Positions 1 to 13,190 of a stretch of 16,918 nucleotides of DNA are shown in pieces (position 1 is the stretch's first letter; each line of letters begins with the position of its first letter). The DNA is taken from NCBI GenBank assembly GCA_040268355.1, contig JAWRIT010000079.1:1-16918 (forward strand), in the 5' to 3' direction. The DNA comes from UBA1367 sp040268355 (GTDB lineage Bacteria > Actinomycetota > Coriobacteriia > Coriobacteriales > Atopobiaceae). The position numbers and the translations under genes are program-made. Under the pieces are notes generated by a model. That model ran no database searches, was not told where the DNA came from, and saw nothing but the letters and a program-made list of their open reading frames with translations.

Positions 1-19
1 GGGGGGGGGGGGGGGGGGG
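1..19. other. poly-G run at window edge
   Basis: The first 19 bases are all G, followed directly by ordinary coding sequence a dozen bases later. No biological element explains this. Homopolymer G at a contig end is typical of no-signal calls in two-colour sequencing chemistry, so the base calls here, and possibly the true sequence just downstream of ptcA, should not be trusted. Confidence 0.75.
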
Positions 20-31
20 CGCTCTTACGTG

Positions 32-1090
32 CTATGCCTGGAGCCTGTCGATCGCGGCAAGGGCGGTGTGCAGGCGCTCCTTGGACGCGTACTCGACGCC
101 CTCGTCGTTGAGCGGCGCACGGCGTCCGAGCGTCGCGAGCAGGGCGCGGATGGAGTGCTTGCGGTTCTCGGCCTCGACCCAGCAGAGGGAGCGCTCGGGA
201 TCATCCATGACCTCGTCGGTGACCTCCTCGCCACGGGTGGCAGGCAGGCAGTGCATGAACTTGGACCGCTCTCCCGCGAGGTTCATCATGTCCATGGTCA
301 CCTGGTAGGTGGGGTAGAAGACGTCCAGGTACGAAGCTCCCTCGGCCTCCTCGTCGTACAGGCCGTACCACACGTCGGTGTAGACGAAGTCGGCGCCCCT
401 GATGGCCTCGATGTCGTCGGTGATCGTGATGGTGCCGCCGCTGACCTCGCAGTTCCTCTGTCCGATGGCGAGCAGGTCGACCTTGTCCTCCACCTGCAGG
501 CCGCCGTCGGTGATCTGGTGGCCCTTGGGGCCGAACTGCACGAAGTCCATGCCCATGATCGAGCAGATGAACATCAGCGAGACGCAGACCTGCGTGGCGT
601 CGCCGACAAAGGCGAGCTTGCAGTCCTCGATCCGCTTTCCCTCGGGGAGATTCTCGAGCATGGTCATGAGGTCGCCCATCTCCTGGGTGGGATGGTTGAA
701 CTCCGACATGCCGTTGATCACGGGCGCCGCGGAGCCTGCGGCCAGGCCGGCGACGTCCCGATGGCGATCGACGCGCGCCATCATGATGTCGAGCAGGCTG
801 CCCATGACCCGCGCGCTGTCCTCCAGAGACTCGTGATCCCCGAGCTGAATCGTCCCGGGACCGTAGAACTGCGCGTGGCCCCCGAGATCGGTCATGGCCG
901 CCTCGAAGGAGATGCGGGTGCGGGTGGAGACCTGCTGGAATATCATGCCGAGGCTCTGGTCGCGCAGCAGGTGCGGATAGTACCCGTCCTCCTTGATGGC
1001 CGCCTTCATGGCGAGGGCCAGCTCGAGGATGGCCAAGATCTGCTCCTTGGTGAAGTCGTTGGTGTCGATGAAGTCCTTTGGCATGCTCAT
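32..1090 (-). CDS. ptcA: putrescine carbamoyltransferase (agmatine deiminase pathway)
   Basis: A 352-residue cytosolic transcarbamylase. The carbamoyl-phosphate binding motif STRTR is at 55-59, HPTQ at 133-136 and HCLPATRGEE at 280-289. An ornithine carbamoyltransferase should carry an SMG motif after YTDVW to bind ornithine. Here YTDVW is followed by YGLYDE (242-247), which, as I recall the Enterococcus faecalis enzyme, is the signature of putrescine carbamoyltransferase. The segments around 45-60 and 125-170 (SLGMIFQQ, VINGMS, CKLAFVGDATQVC) also follow that enzyme. The known reaction splits carbamoylputrescine into putrescine and carbamoyl phosphate, which carbamate kinase turns into ATP. 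The start has AAAGGAG six bases upstream. The gene is divergent from a membrane LuxR regulator. Its downstream side, where agmatine deiminase or antiporter genes would be expected, is cut by the window edge. Automatic annotation could easily call it argF/arcB. Confidence 0.85.
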   Translation of the reverse strand: MSMPKDFIDTNDFTKEQILAILELALAMKAAIKEDGYYPHLLRDQSLGMIFQQVSTRTRISFEAAMTDLGGHAQFYGPGTIQLGDHESLEDSARVMGSLLDIMMARVDRHRDVAGLAAGSAAPVINGMSEFNHPTQEMGDLMTMLENLPEGKRIEDCKLAFVGDATQVCVSLMFICSIMGMDFVQFGPKGHQITDGGLQVEDKVDLLAIGQRNCEVSGGTITITDDIEAIRGADFVYTDVWYGLYDEEAEGASYLDVFYPTYQVTMDMMNLAGERSKFMHCLPATRGEEVTDEVMDDPERSLCWVEAENRKHSIRALLATLGRRAPLNDEGVEYASKERLHTALAAIDRLQA

Positions 1091-1407
1091 GGCGAGCTCC
1101 TTTCGTCTGCCGGGCGCCCCCGGCCCCCGCGACGGACCGTCTGCCGTCCGTCATCGAAACGCGTGTGTGGCCCCATCATGCAAAGCCCTGGCGCAAAGGG
1201 ACAGAAGATGTCGGTTTACCTGCTCTTTGTGGAATTCAACCTCAAATAAACTTGCGTCGCGCGATGGTGCCTGAGACAGTGGAGTCAGCTTTGGCGCAGC
1301 CGCGCACGCTGCAGAGGGCGCCCGAGGGCGCGCCTCTCCTGGGTTCGGCGCGCTTTGCTACGATGCGGGCTACCACTCGCAAAGGGACAGACAGCAGGCG
1401 GACCGCC
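1091..1407. promoter_or_regulatory. 317-bp divergent intergenic region (ptcA / LuxR regulator)
   Basis: This gap separates two divergent genes and should hold both promoters. An inverted repeat lies at 1131-1152 (listed separately). A bulged GC-rich stem lies at 1313-1337. A possible -10 (TACGAT, 1359-1364) lies before the regulator, without a convincing -35. The stretch 1215-1260 is AT-richer than its surroundings and may hold the ptcA promoter, but no hexamer pair stands out. No gene is seen; the reading frame of the regulator stays open upstream to 1078, but that extension has no ribosome binding site and overlaps the regulatory DNA. Confidence 0.5.
1131..1152. promoter_or_regulatory. inverted repeat upstream of ptcA, candidate operator
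   Basis: Perfect 7-bp arms GACGGAC (1131-1137) and GTCCGTC (1146-1152) are separated by 8 bp. The repeat lies 41-62 bp upstream of the ptcA start, inside the divergent region shared with the LuxR-type regulator. The dyad could be an operator or an mRNA leader hairpin of ptcA. The assignment to the neighbouring regulator is inference from position only. Confidence 0.35.
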
Positions 1408-2382
1408 ATGGATGCAGCCATCTTTATCTACACGATTCTCTTGATCCTGTGCTGCTTTGCGGCGGCCATGCTGTCCCTTGCGGCGTACGCCGTGTCGCAC
1501 AAGCGCTCGCTCGTTCCGCAGGTCACCTTCTTCGTGTGCTACATCGTCGAGGTCACGGGGATTCTCGGCATCGAGTTCACCAAGCAGAACCTTGTGTATG
1601 ACACCGGGACGTACTACGAGATCACCCTGCCGGTGCTGCGCATCGCCACGGGGGCTGGCGTCCTGGCGAGCCTCTGGATCATGCTGCTTGACATCCTGGA
1701 CGTGCATGAGCGGCGGATGCAGGCGACGCCGGTCGCCCTCTTTGTGCTCGCCTGCTGCGCGGTGGTGTGGGGACTCCCCTATGGGCCGCTGCGCCAATGG
1801 CTGTTCTACACGCTGCGACAGGTGTTCATCGCCTTTGGCCTGAGCTTCGCGTACGTCAGGTGGAGACGCTCCCCCGACACGCCCTATCGCGAGCGACTGG
1901 GAAAGCTTCGCGGCCGCTACCTTCTGCTATGGGTGATGCTCGGCTGCATTCTCGTCGAGGACTGGTGGATCATCCTGGGGGCTCCCGTTCCCGACCCAAC
2001 GAGCAGCTGGATCACGCTCTACCTCTCGGAGCGGAACTTCTCTGAGAACGCGATGATGCTCTTTGTGGCCTACCACGTCATTCGTGGGTCGCTCGAGACG
2101 CTGGCGCTGCGGTTCAACACCCCGCCCGTGGCTCGTCGCGAGGATGCGGACGACCTCGTACGCCATATCGCGGACCTTCTGCCTGCCTATGCCGCGACGC
2201 ACCATCTCTCCCCGCGTGAGAGCGAGGTGCTGGCCATGGTTATCGAGGGCAGGGACAACCGGGGCATCGCACAGGAGCTCTTCCTCTCGGAAGGCACCAT
2301 CAAGACCCATGTGCACAACATCATGCGCAAGACGGACACCCGTACGCGCACCGACCTGCGAAAGAGCTTCTGGTCCAGCTAG
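1408..2382 (+). CDS. seven-helix membrane LuxR-family regulator, AguR-like
   Basis: A 324-residue one-component regulator. Seven hydrophobic segments are visible at about 4-29, 34-56, 71-97, 106-124, 131-150, 170-191 and 213-232. A LuxR-type helix-turn-helix follows at 267-317 (LSPRE, then IAQELFLSEGTIKTHVHNI). The layout, membrane sensor first and DNA-binding domain last, is that of AguR, which activates the agmatine/putrescine operon of Lactococcus lactis and Streptococcus mutans and is also divergent from aguB. Similar membrane LuxR proteins are greatly expanded in Coriobacteriia with mostly unknown ligands. Its position beside ptcA suggests agmatine or putrescine sensing, but this is inference. 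I chose ATG 1408 because the membrane protein begins directly there; GGCGG lies about six bases upstream. The next in-frame ATG upstream (1363) lacks a ribosome binding site. Confidence 0.8.
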   Translation: MDAAIFIYTILLILCCFAAAMLSLAAYAVSHKRSLVPQVTFFVCYIVEVTGILGIEFTKQNLVYDTGTYYEITLPVLRIATGAGVLASLWIMLLDILDVHERRMQATPVALFVLACCAVVWGLPYGPLRQWLFYTLRQVFIAFGLSFAYVRWRRSPDTPYRERLGKLRGRYLLLWVMLGCILVEDWWIILGAPVPDPTSSWITLYLSERNFSENAMMLFVAYHVIRGSLETLALRFNTPPVARREDADDLVRHIADLLPAYAATHHLSPRESEVLAMVIEGRDNRGIAQELFLSEGTIKTHVHNIMRKTDTRTRTDLRKSFWSS

Positions 2383-2392
2383 AGTCGGTGAT

Positions 2393-2429
2393 GGCGGCTG
2401 GGCTGGCGCCCTCTCCCCGCCCAGCCGCC
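2393..2429. terminator. GC hairpin between convergent genes
   Basis: Perfect 10-bp arms GGCGGCTGGG (2393-2402) and CCCAGCCGCC (2420-2429) enclose a 17-base loop in the 59-bp gap between the convergent regulator and carB. There is no T-tract on either strand, so it may be a bidirectional transcription barrier rather than a classical intrinsic terminator. Confidence 0.5.
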
Positions 2430-2441
2430 CGAAGCCCGCTC

Positions 2442-5672
<3,231 letters not shown>

Positions 5673-5842
5673 CTGTGACTCCTCTCGCCAGACTCAACTG
5701 ATGTGACGCGCAAAGGGGTCTCACGAAAACCCTCGTTCATCCTACCGACTCCATAAAGGCACCCGTTAAGCTGCAACAAGACTGCAATAGATGCACTTTT
5801 CCGACATATTGGGCCTGTGAGTATTCCTTGCATTTCCATGGA

Positions 5843-5879
5843 GGCGCAGAGCTGCGAGCGGTGCCTGCGGCTCTGCGCC
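5843..5879. other. strong stem-loop upstream of carB
   Basis: Perfect 10-bp arms GGCGCAGAGC (5843-5852) and GCTCTGCGCC (5870-5879) enclose a 17-base loop. No T-tract follows on either strand, so it is not an intrinsic terminator. It lies about 170 bp upstream of the carB start, and about 75 bp from the nifJ terminator. It could be part of a leader RNA or an operator; the function is unknown. Confidence 0.5.
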
Positions 5880-5952
5880 CAGGCGACGAACCGAGCCCTT
5901 GGCCTGCGCCGCCCTTCGCCCACCCCGAGAATAATGCTTCTTGGTGCCACGC

Positions 5953-5982
5953 AAAAGGGCCTCGGACGAATCCGAGGCCCTT
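5953..5982 (-). terminator. intrinsic terminator of nifJ
   Basis: Read on the minus strand, a 12-bp perfect stem (5971-5982 with 5955-5966) closes a UUCG loop and runs into TTTT (5953-5956), 33 bp after the nifJ stop codon. This is a classical Rho-independent terminator and separates nifJ from carB transcription. Confidence 0.9.
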
Positions 5983-6014
5983 GAGGCAAGCCTATGACCA
6001 AAACGCCGTGGAGC

Positions 6015-9551
<3,537 letters not shown>

Positions 9552-9570
9552 TTCCTCTCCTTTGGTTCGC

Positions 9571-9589
9571 CCGGATGGGACCCATCCGG
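9571..9589. promoter_or_regulatory. perfect dyad in the nifJ leader
   Basis: CCGGATGGG (9571-9579) and CCCATCCGG (9581-9589) form perfect 9-bp arms around one central base, 20-38 bp upstream of the nifJ start and just before its ribosome binding site. As RNA it could fold with a three-base loop next to the Shine-Dalgarno sequence; as DNA it looks like a repressor half-site pair downstream of the promoter. Confidence 0.45.
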
Positions 9590-9666
9590 TACCTCCGCTG
9601 CGCAATACACGCATACATGATTCATTATCACTCATTGGGAGCGCAGTATCACGGAAAATCGGGTCG

Positions 9667-9672
9667 ATTATA
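9667..9672 (-). promoter_or_regulatory. candidate -10 element of nifJ
   Basis: On the minus strand a consensus TATAAT lies about 116 bp upstream of the nifJ start. The -35 region at 16-18 bp spacing is poor (TCGCAC), so this is supported mainly by the perfect -10. It would give a leader of about 110 bases that includes the dyad at 9571-9589. Confidence 0.45.
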
Positions 9673-9715
9673 CGCATCGGCGCCAGCCCGTGCGACGCAG
9701 CAGGGGCGTGCCTGG

Positions 9716-10372
9716 TCACGCATGCTCCAGCAGACGCTGGTACCCCTCTGCCATGCGCCTCCCGAGAGGGCCGGACGCGTCTTGGGCCAGCGTGACACCG
9801 TGCTCGTCGGAGACCAGAAACGCCTCCTCGAAGGCGACCTGCCCTGCCGACAGCACGCCAAGGAGGTCCGCGCGGGTGGCCACCTCGACACCAAGCGTCT
9901 GAGCGAGCTGCACCACCAGCGACGACGCCCCCGACGGGGCACAGCCCTCCGCGAGGTTCCACATGAAACGACCTTCGTGAACCAGCCAAAGCGACTCCGG
10001 CGCGACGCCGGTCGACACGGCCTCCCTTTGGGCCTCCTGCGCACGACGGGCAAGTCCGGCGAGCGTGACGTCGGCCAAAGGCTCATAGGGCCCCACGGAC
10101 ATGGCCGCCCTACCCTCGGCGTCGACCAGCAGCATGAGCGTGCCGGAGGGGTCGTTCGCGGCCCCCGCTTCGAGCGTCCATTCGATGTGCTGCTTGGCCC
10201 ACGCGACCAGGGCCTGCGACACCGGCGTCCCCGCCACCACGCGGGCGAGCAGCGCCTTGAGGTGACGGTTCTCGAGCGGAAGATGGCGATGGGAAAGCCG
10301 CCATCGACACACCAGCGCTGGGTCTCCCAGCTCGAACCCCGACATCGGCTCCTGTTCCCTCCGACCGTGCAC
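9716..10372 (-). CDS. protein of unknown function, faint class IV aminotransferase resemblance
   Basis: A 218-residue soluble protein with no signal peptide or membrane segment. I do not recognise the family with certainty. The LENRHLKALLARV segment near the N-terminus, and the C-terminal run with LGVEVATRADL followed by EEAFLVSDEHGVTLAQ and GPLGRRMAEGY, follow the spacing of branched-chain aminotransferase/aminodeoxychorismate-lyase (class IV) proteins. I could not find the expected catalytic lysine, so it may be a degenerate or non-catalytic relative; this is weak inference. Two starts are possible: GTG 10372 with AGGAG six bases upstream, or ATG 10345 with AGGAG three bases upstream. It lies 164 bp upstream of nifJ on the same strand, but nifJ appears to have its own promoter. 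Confidence 0.65.
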   Translation of the reverse strand: MHGRREQEPMSGFELGDPALVCRWRLSHRHLPLENRHLKALLARVVAGTPVSQALVAWAKQHIEWTLEAGAANDPSGTLMLLVDAEGRAAMSVGPYEPLADVTLAGLARRAQEAQREAVSTGVAPESLWLVHEGRFMWNLAEGCAPSGASSLVVQLAQTLGVEVATRADLLGVLSAGQVAFEEAFLVSDEHGVTLAQDASGPLGRRMAEGYQRLLEHA

Positions 10373-10472
10373 GCCCGTCTCCTCTCCTTGTCTCCTGCTC
10401 GCTCACCCTACCGCAAACCAGCGAGGGTCGGTGCGCTCGGCGGACGGATATGGAGGTTCATGCCGGAGACGC

Positions 10473-10520
10473 GCTCACCATCCCCGTCACGGAGCAAGGC
10501 AGCCGATGGGGATGGTGAGC
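10473..10520. repeat. 13-bp inverted repeat at the end of the DUF4143 gene
   Basis: GCTCACCATCCCC (10473-10485) and GGGGATGGTGAGC (10508-10520) are perfect 13-bp arms around a 22-base loop. The stop codon of the ATPase gene (10487-10489) falls in the loop, so one arm encodes its C-terminal residues. There is no T-tract. It may act as a terminator, or be the trace of a small inserted or duplicated segment. Confidence 0.55.
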
Positions 10521-11749
10521 ACACCGTCAGCGCGCTTGAAGGCGTAGCCCTGCGGAGTGATGACCGCCAGAAACGACGGCTCGCCCATTATCGTGGCGTC
10601 AATACGGCCGGCAAGCTTAAGTAAGTGAGCTGCACCCTCGTCTATGAGGGAGTTTGTCATCTTCATCTCGAAGAGGCCCCAGCGACCATCATCAAGGACT
10701 GCAACGGCATCGGCTTCAAGGCCCGTGTTGTCGCGATAATGGAGAAGGTGGCCGCCCATTGCGTTGACATAAACACGCAGGTCTCGCACGCAGAGCGATT
10801 CGAAGAGCATGCCGTAGGTTGACATGTCCCTAAGAAGGAGCTCGGGGCTCGCGCCAAGCGAAGCAACGGCAAGGGACGGGTCGGTGAGGTGCCTCGTGGG
10901 CGTGCTGGCGATCCTGGAACGGGCATGCAGAGAGGGTGCCCAGGCGGGGAGCTCATCAATAATATAGAGGGATCGAAGCGCCGAGAGATAGGCGTCGACC
11001 GTGGAGCGAGCGAGCTCGCTCTGATTGTGCTTAATATTCCTTCGGATGGTCTCGATGGGAGTTTGGGTGGATATGCACCTGCTATATGCCTGTAGAACGA
11101 GGCGTGCGTACTGGGCGTTTGAGAGAGACTGGCCCATCCTGGGGACATCAACACGAATGAGCGATTCGATGTAATCGCGCGAAAGCCTGATGGCCGAGTG
11201 AGTGCTGGCGCTTAGGACAGCTTCGGGCCACCCACCCCTGCAGACAATCTCTGCGAGCGATTCAACGTCAATTCCTGAACTTCCGGCGATGTTGTCTCTG
11301 GAAAACATCTGGGTCAAGCTGACTTCAGCAGATGAGTCTCCGGACTCGAAGAGCGACATAGGACGCATCTCAAGGCGCGCAAAGCGTCCCGTGCCAGAAT
11401 GTCTGGGCTTTGATACAGGAGAGGCTGATCCGGTGAAGATATAGTGTCCAGCCCCTCCTTCCCGGTCAATCGCATACCTTGCGGCGTCCCAGAGCTGAGG
11501 CGCGTCTTGCCACTCGTCAATGAGACGAGGCTGTTCGCCACGCAAAAGTAGGGATGGCTTGGCTTCCGCGAGAGCAATGTTTTGCTGAGCTTCGTCTGGA
11601 TCCTGAAGAAAAAGCGCGCTTGCGGCCTGCTGCAGAGACGTCTCGGTCTTTCCGCACCACTTGGGCCCCACCACATTGACCGCACCCGCCCGTTCGAGAC
11701 ATTCGCTAAGCTGCCTGTCGGCGATACGAGGCAGGTATTTCTTTTGCAT
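10487..11749 (-). CDS. AAA-type ATPase with DUF4143 / PD-(D/E)XK-like C-terminus
   Basis: A 420-residue ATPase of the widespread AAA_14/DUF4143 group. Walker A GPKWCGKT is at 28-35, Walker B LIDEWQ at 76-81 and the sensor-like FTGSAS at 105-110. The C-terminal domain holds LEADA (344-348) and EMK (361-363), a spacing reminiscent of the PD-(D/E)XK nuclease fold. Members are common accessory genes in gut anaerobes. Their role is unsettled, with links to mobile DNA and toxin-like or defence contexts suggested but not shown. The gene is visibly AT-richer than its neighbours, has its own promoter, and interrupts a run of housekeeping genes, which suggests horizontal acquisition. GGAG lies seven bases before ATG 11749. 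No partner gene is present. Confidence 0.85.
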   Translation of the reverse strand: MQKKYLPRIADRQLSECLERAGAVNVVGPKWCGKTETSLQQAASALFLQDPDEAQQNIALAEAKPSLLLRGEQPRLIDEWQDAPQLWDAARYAIDREGGAGHYIFTGSASPVSKPRHSGTGRFARLEMRPMSLFESGDSSAEVSLTQMFSRDNIAGSSGIDVESLAEIVCRGGWPEAVLSASTHSAIRLSRDYIESLIRVDVPRMGQSLSNAQYARLVLQAYSRCISTQTPIETIRRNIKHNQSELARSTVDAYLSALRSLYIIDELPAWAPSLHARSRIASTPTRHLTDPSLAVASLGASPELLLRDMSTYGMLFESLCVRDLRVYVNAMGGHLLHYRDNTGLEADAVAVLDDGRWGLFEMKMTNSLIDEGAAHLLKLAGRIDATIMGEPSFLAVITPQGYAFKRADGVLTIPIGCLAP

Positions 11750-11760
11750 TGGAGTGCTCC

Positions 11761-11863
11761 GATCAAAGATATCTTCTTTTTGATCTATCCTAGCAATTTA
11801 ACTGGTGAAACTCAAGGATGCAACGAATTTTGGCTCAAATTTGCAATGCAATTTGACTCAAGG
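11761..11863. repeat. cluster of short repeats in the ATPase promoter
   Basis: Three symmetric elements surround the promoter: GATCAAA/TTTGATC (11761-11767 and 11779-11785) in the leader, TCAAATT/AATTTGA (11835-11841 and 11850-11856) upstream of the -35, and two direct copies of ACTCAAGG (11810-11817 and 11856-11863), one covering the -35. Such density suggests binding of a dedicated regulator, possibly the gene's own product; that last point is speculation. Confidence 0.45.
11787..11815 (-). promoter_or_regulatory. promoter of the DUF4143 ATPase gene
   Basis: On the minus strand TTGAGT (11810-11815), exactly 17 bp, TAGGAT (11787-11792), about 38 bp before the start codon, in a clearly AT-rich stretch. 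The -35 is part of an ACTCAAGG direct repeat whose other copy is at 11856-11863. Confidence 0.65.
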
Positions 11864-11931
11864 TTTCAGCGTTTTTTGACTATGGCTCGCATTCTAAGCG
11901 TATCCACCCCACGATCCTCACGCATAAGGCG

Positions 11932-11956
11932 GCCCCGACGCCAAAGGCGCCGGGGC
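11932..11956 (-). terminator. terminator of the carbamate kinase gene
   Basis: The arms 11932-11942 and 11946-11956 pair over 11 positions with one mismatch around a three-base loop, 28 bp after the arcC stop codon. The following sequence on the minus strand has only a short T pair (CCGCCTTATG), so termination may be incomplete. Confidence 0.6.
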
Positions 11957-11984
11957 TGGAAGGGGGGGTCTGGATGACTTGGGC

Positions 11985-12947
11985 TTACAGGTGGATGCGC
12001 GTGCCGGAGAGTCCGGCGATGGCCTCGGCCGCACGCTCCAGGCTGCCAATGATGCACGTACGACCAGGGCGGCTCTCCACGAACTTGATGGCAGCGCGGA
12101 CCTTGGGCTCCATGGAGCCCTTGCCGAACTGGCCGGCGTCGGCGTACTCGCGCGCCTGCTCGGCGGTGATGTCGGTCAGGTCCTGCTGGTCAGGAGTGCC
12201 AAAGTTGATGGCCACGTGGTCGACGGCGGTGAGCAGCACCAGCATGTCGGCGCGGCAGTCCTCTGCGAGCAGCTCGCCGGCCATGTCCTTGTCGATGACG
12301 GCCGCGACGCCCTTGTAGGCGCCCTTGTCCGCGTAGTCGCGCACCACCGGCACCCCACCGCCCCCGCAGGCGATGACGATGAACTCGTCGTCGAGCAGGT
12401 TGATGATGGAGTCCGCCTCGACGATCTTGCGGGGGATGGGGCTGGCGACGACGCGACGGTACCCGCGGCCGGAGTCCTCGACGAGGGTCCAGTCAGGATG
12501 CTCAGCCTTCTCGGCGTCGGCCTGCTCCTTGGTCATGAAGGCGCCGATGGGCTTGGTCGGGCTCTCGAACGCGGGGTCGTCGGGGTCGACCTCGATCTGG
12601 GTCACGACGGTGGCAACGTGCCAACGCTTGTAGGCCTTGTGCATGGCGACACCGATGGCCTGCTGCAGGTGATAGCCAATGTATCCCTGGCTCATGGCGC
12701 CGCACTCGGGCAGGTCCACCTTGGGAATCTTCGGGTTGATCTCGTTGGCGGCGGCAAAGGCGTTCTGGATCATGCCGACCTGCGGTCCGTTGCCATGGGT
12801 GATGATGATCTCATTGCCCATCTCGATGACCTTGAGCAGGGTCGGGGCCGCCTCACGGACGCGGGCGATCTGCTCTTCGGGGGTGTCGCCGAGGGCGTTG
12901 CCGCCAAGGGCGATGACGACGCGATCGGGGCTCTCGAACTTTGCCAT
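11985..12947 (-). CDS. arcC: carbamate kinase
   Basis: A 320-residue carbamate kinase of the amino-acid kinase fold. It transfers the phosphate of carbamoyl phosphate to ADP, giving ATP, CO2 and ammonia. Motifs: ALGGNAL at 13-19, THGNGPQVG at 50-58, ACGGGGVPV at 193-201, followed by VIDKDMAGELLAEDCRADML, the nucleotide and substrate site of the family. The start ATG 12947 has AAAAGGAG five bases upstream; an upstream in-frame start at 12989 lacks one. It stands alone, not in an arcABC or aguBDAC cluster, so it could serve the arginine deiminase pathway, the agmatine pathway represented by ptcA 11 kb away, or both. The name arcC is used for the family; an aguC role cannot be excluded. Confidence 0.96.
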   Translation of the reverse strand: MAKFESPDRVVIALGGNALGDTPEEQIARVREAAPTLLKVIEMGNEIIITHGNGPQVGMIQNAFAAANEINPKIPKVDLPECGAMSQGYIGYHLQQAIGVAMHKAYKRWHVATVVTQIEVDPDDPAFESPTKPIGAFMTKEQADAEKAEHPDWTLVEDSGRGYRRVVASPIPRKIVEADSIINLLDDEFIVIACGGGGVPVVRDYADKGAYKGVAAVIDKDMAGELLAEDCRADMLVLLTAVDHVAINFGTPDQQDLTDITAEQAREYADAGQFGKGSMEPKVRAAIKFVESRPGRTCIIGSLERAAEAIAGLSGTRIHL

Positions 12948-13190
12948 GGAAACTCCTTTTGCTGCTTGCCATAGGTGGCATGGTGACACGTGCTTGCAAG
13001 CAGAATCCTAGCCCGAATTTGCCGCCTGTTTTATTGAATCCCGCAAGCGGTTAGTTTTTCATTTTCAAAGGTAGTTTACTATGGTTTAGCATCTTAAATT
13101 ACATGTTTAGAGAAGTTTATTCACCATTTTCTATACTTGGGGAACCTCATTCGAGCACAGGCGATACTAACGCGGGGTAGTATACGAATC
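12948..13190. promoter_or_regulatory. AT-rich divergent promoter region arcC / gluQ
   Basis: This 243-bp gap is markedly AT-rich between 13010 and 13140, in contrast to the GC-rich genes. For gluQ a good -10, TATACT (13132-13137), is seen without a clear -35. ATACTA (13164-13169) and TAGTAT (13178-13183) form a 6-bp inverted repeat with 8-bp spacing between that -10 and the gluQ start. For arcC no hexamer pair was convincing. A full ArgR box was looked for and not found. Confidence 0.5.

Larger units (their letters stand above)
5673..6014. other. 342-bp carB upstream region
   Basis: The part nearest nifJ holds the nifJ terminator (5953-5982). Next comes a GC-rich stretch with a strong stem-loop (5843-5879), then an AT-richer stretch (5755-5840) that probably holds the carB promoter. 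A weak candidate on the minus strand is TTGTTG, 18 bp, TATGGA (about 5757-5786); TTGCAG also occurs twice, 12 bp apart. I saw no recognisable PyrR, ArgR or riboswitch signature. A 156-codon open frame overlaps carB here but reads as an unstructured shadow frame. Confidence 0.5.

Noticed and set aside
29..1249. 406-codon plus-strand open frame opposite ptcA
   Set aside because: Complementary to a gene with clear carbamoyltransferase motifs; its own translation shows no family.
1078..1407. N-terminal extension of the LuxR regulator frame
   Set aside because: It would begin inside ptcA, has no ribosome binding site, and its residues do not fit the compact membrane start at 1408.
9552..9989. Upstream extension of the nifJ frame
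   Set aside because: It overlaps the preceding gene and the likely promoter; ATG 9551 has a strong ribosome binding site and the family's N-terminus.
12948..13190. ArgR box upstream of arcC
   Set aside because: Only half-site-like TGAATA is seen; no partner half at the right spacing.
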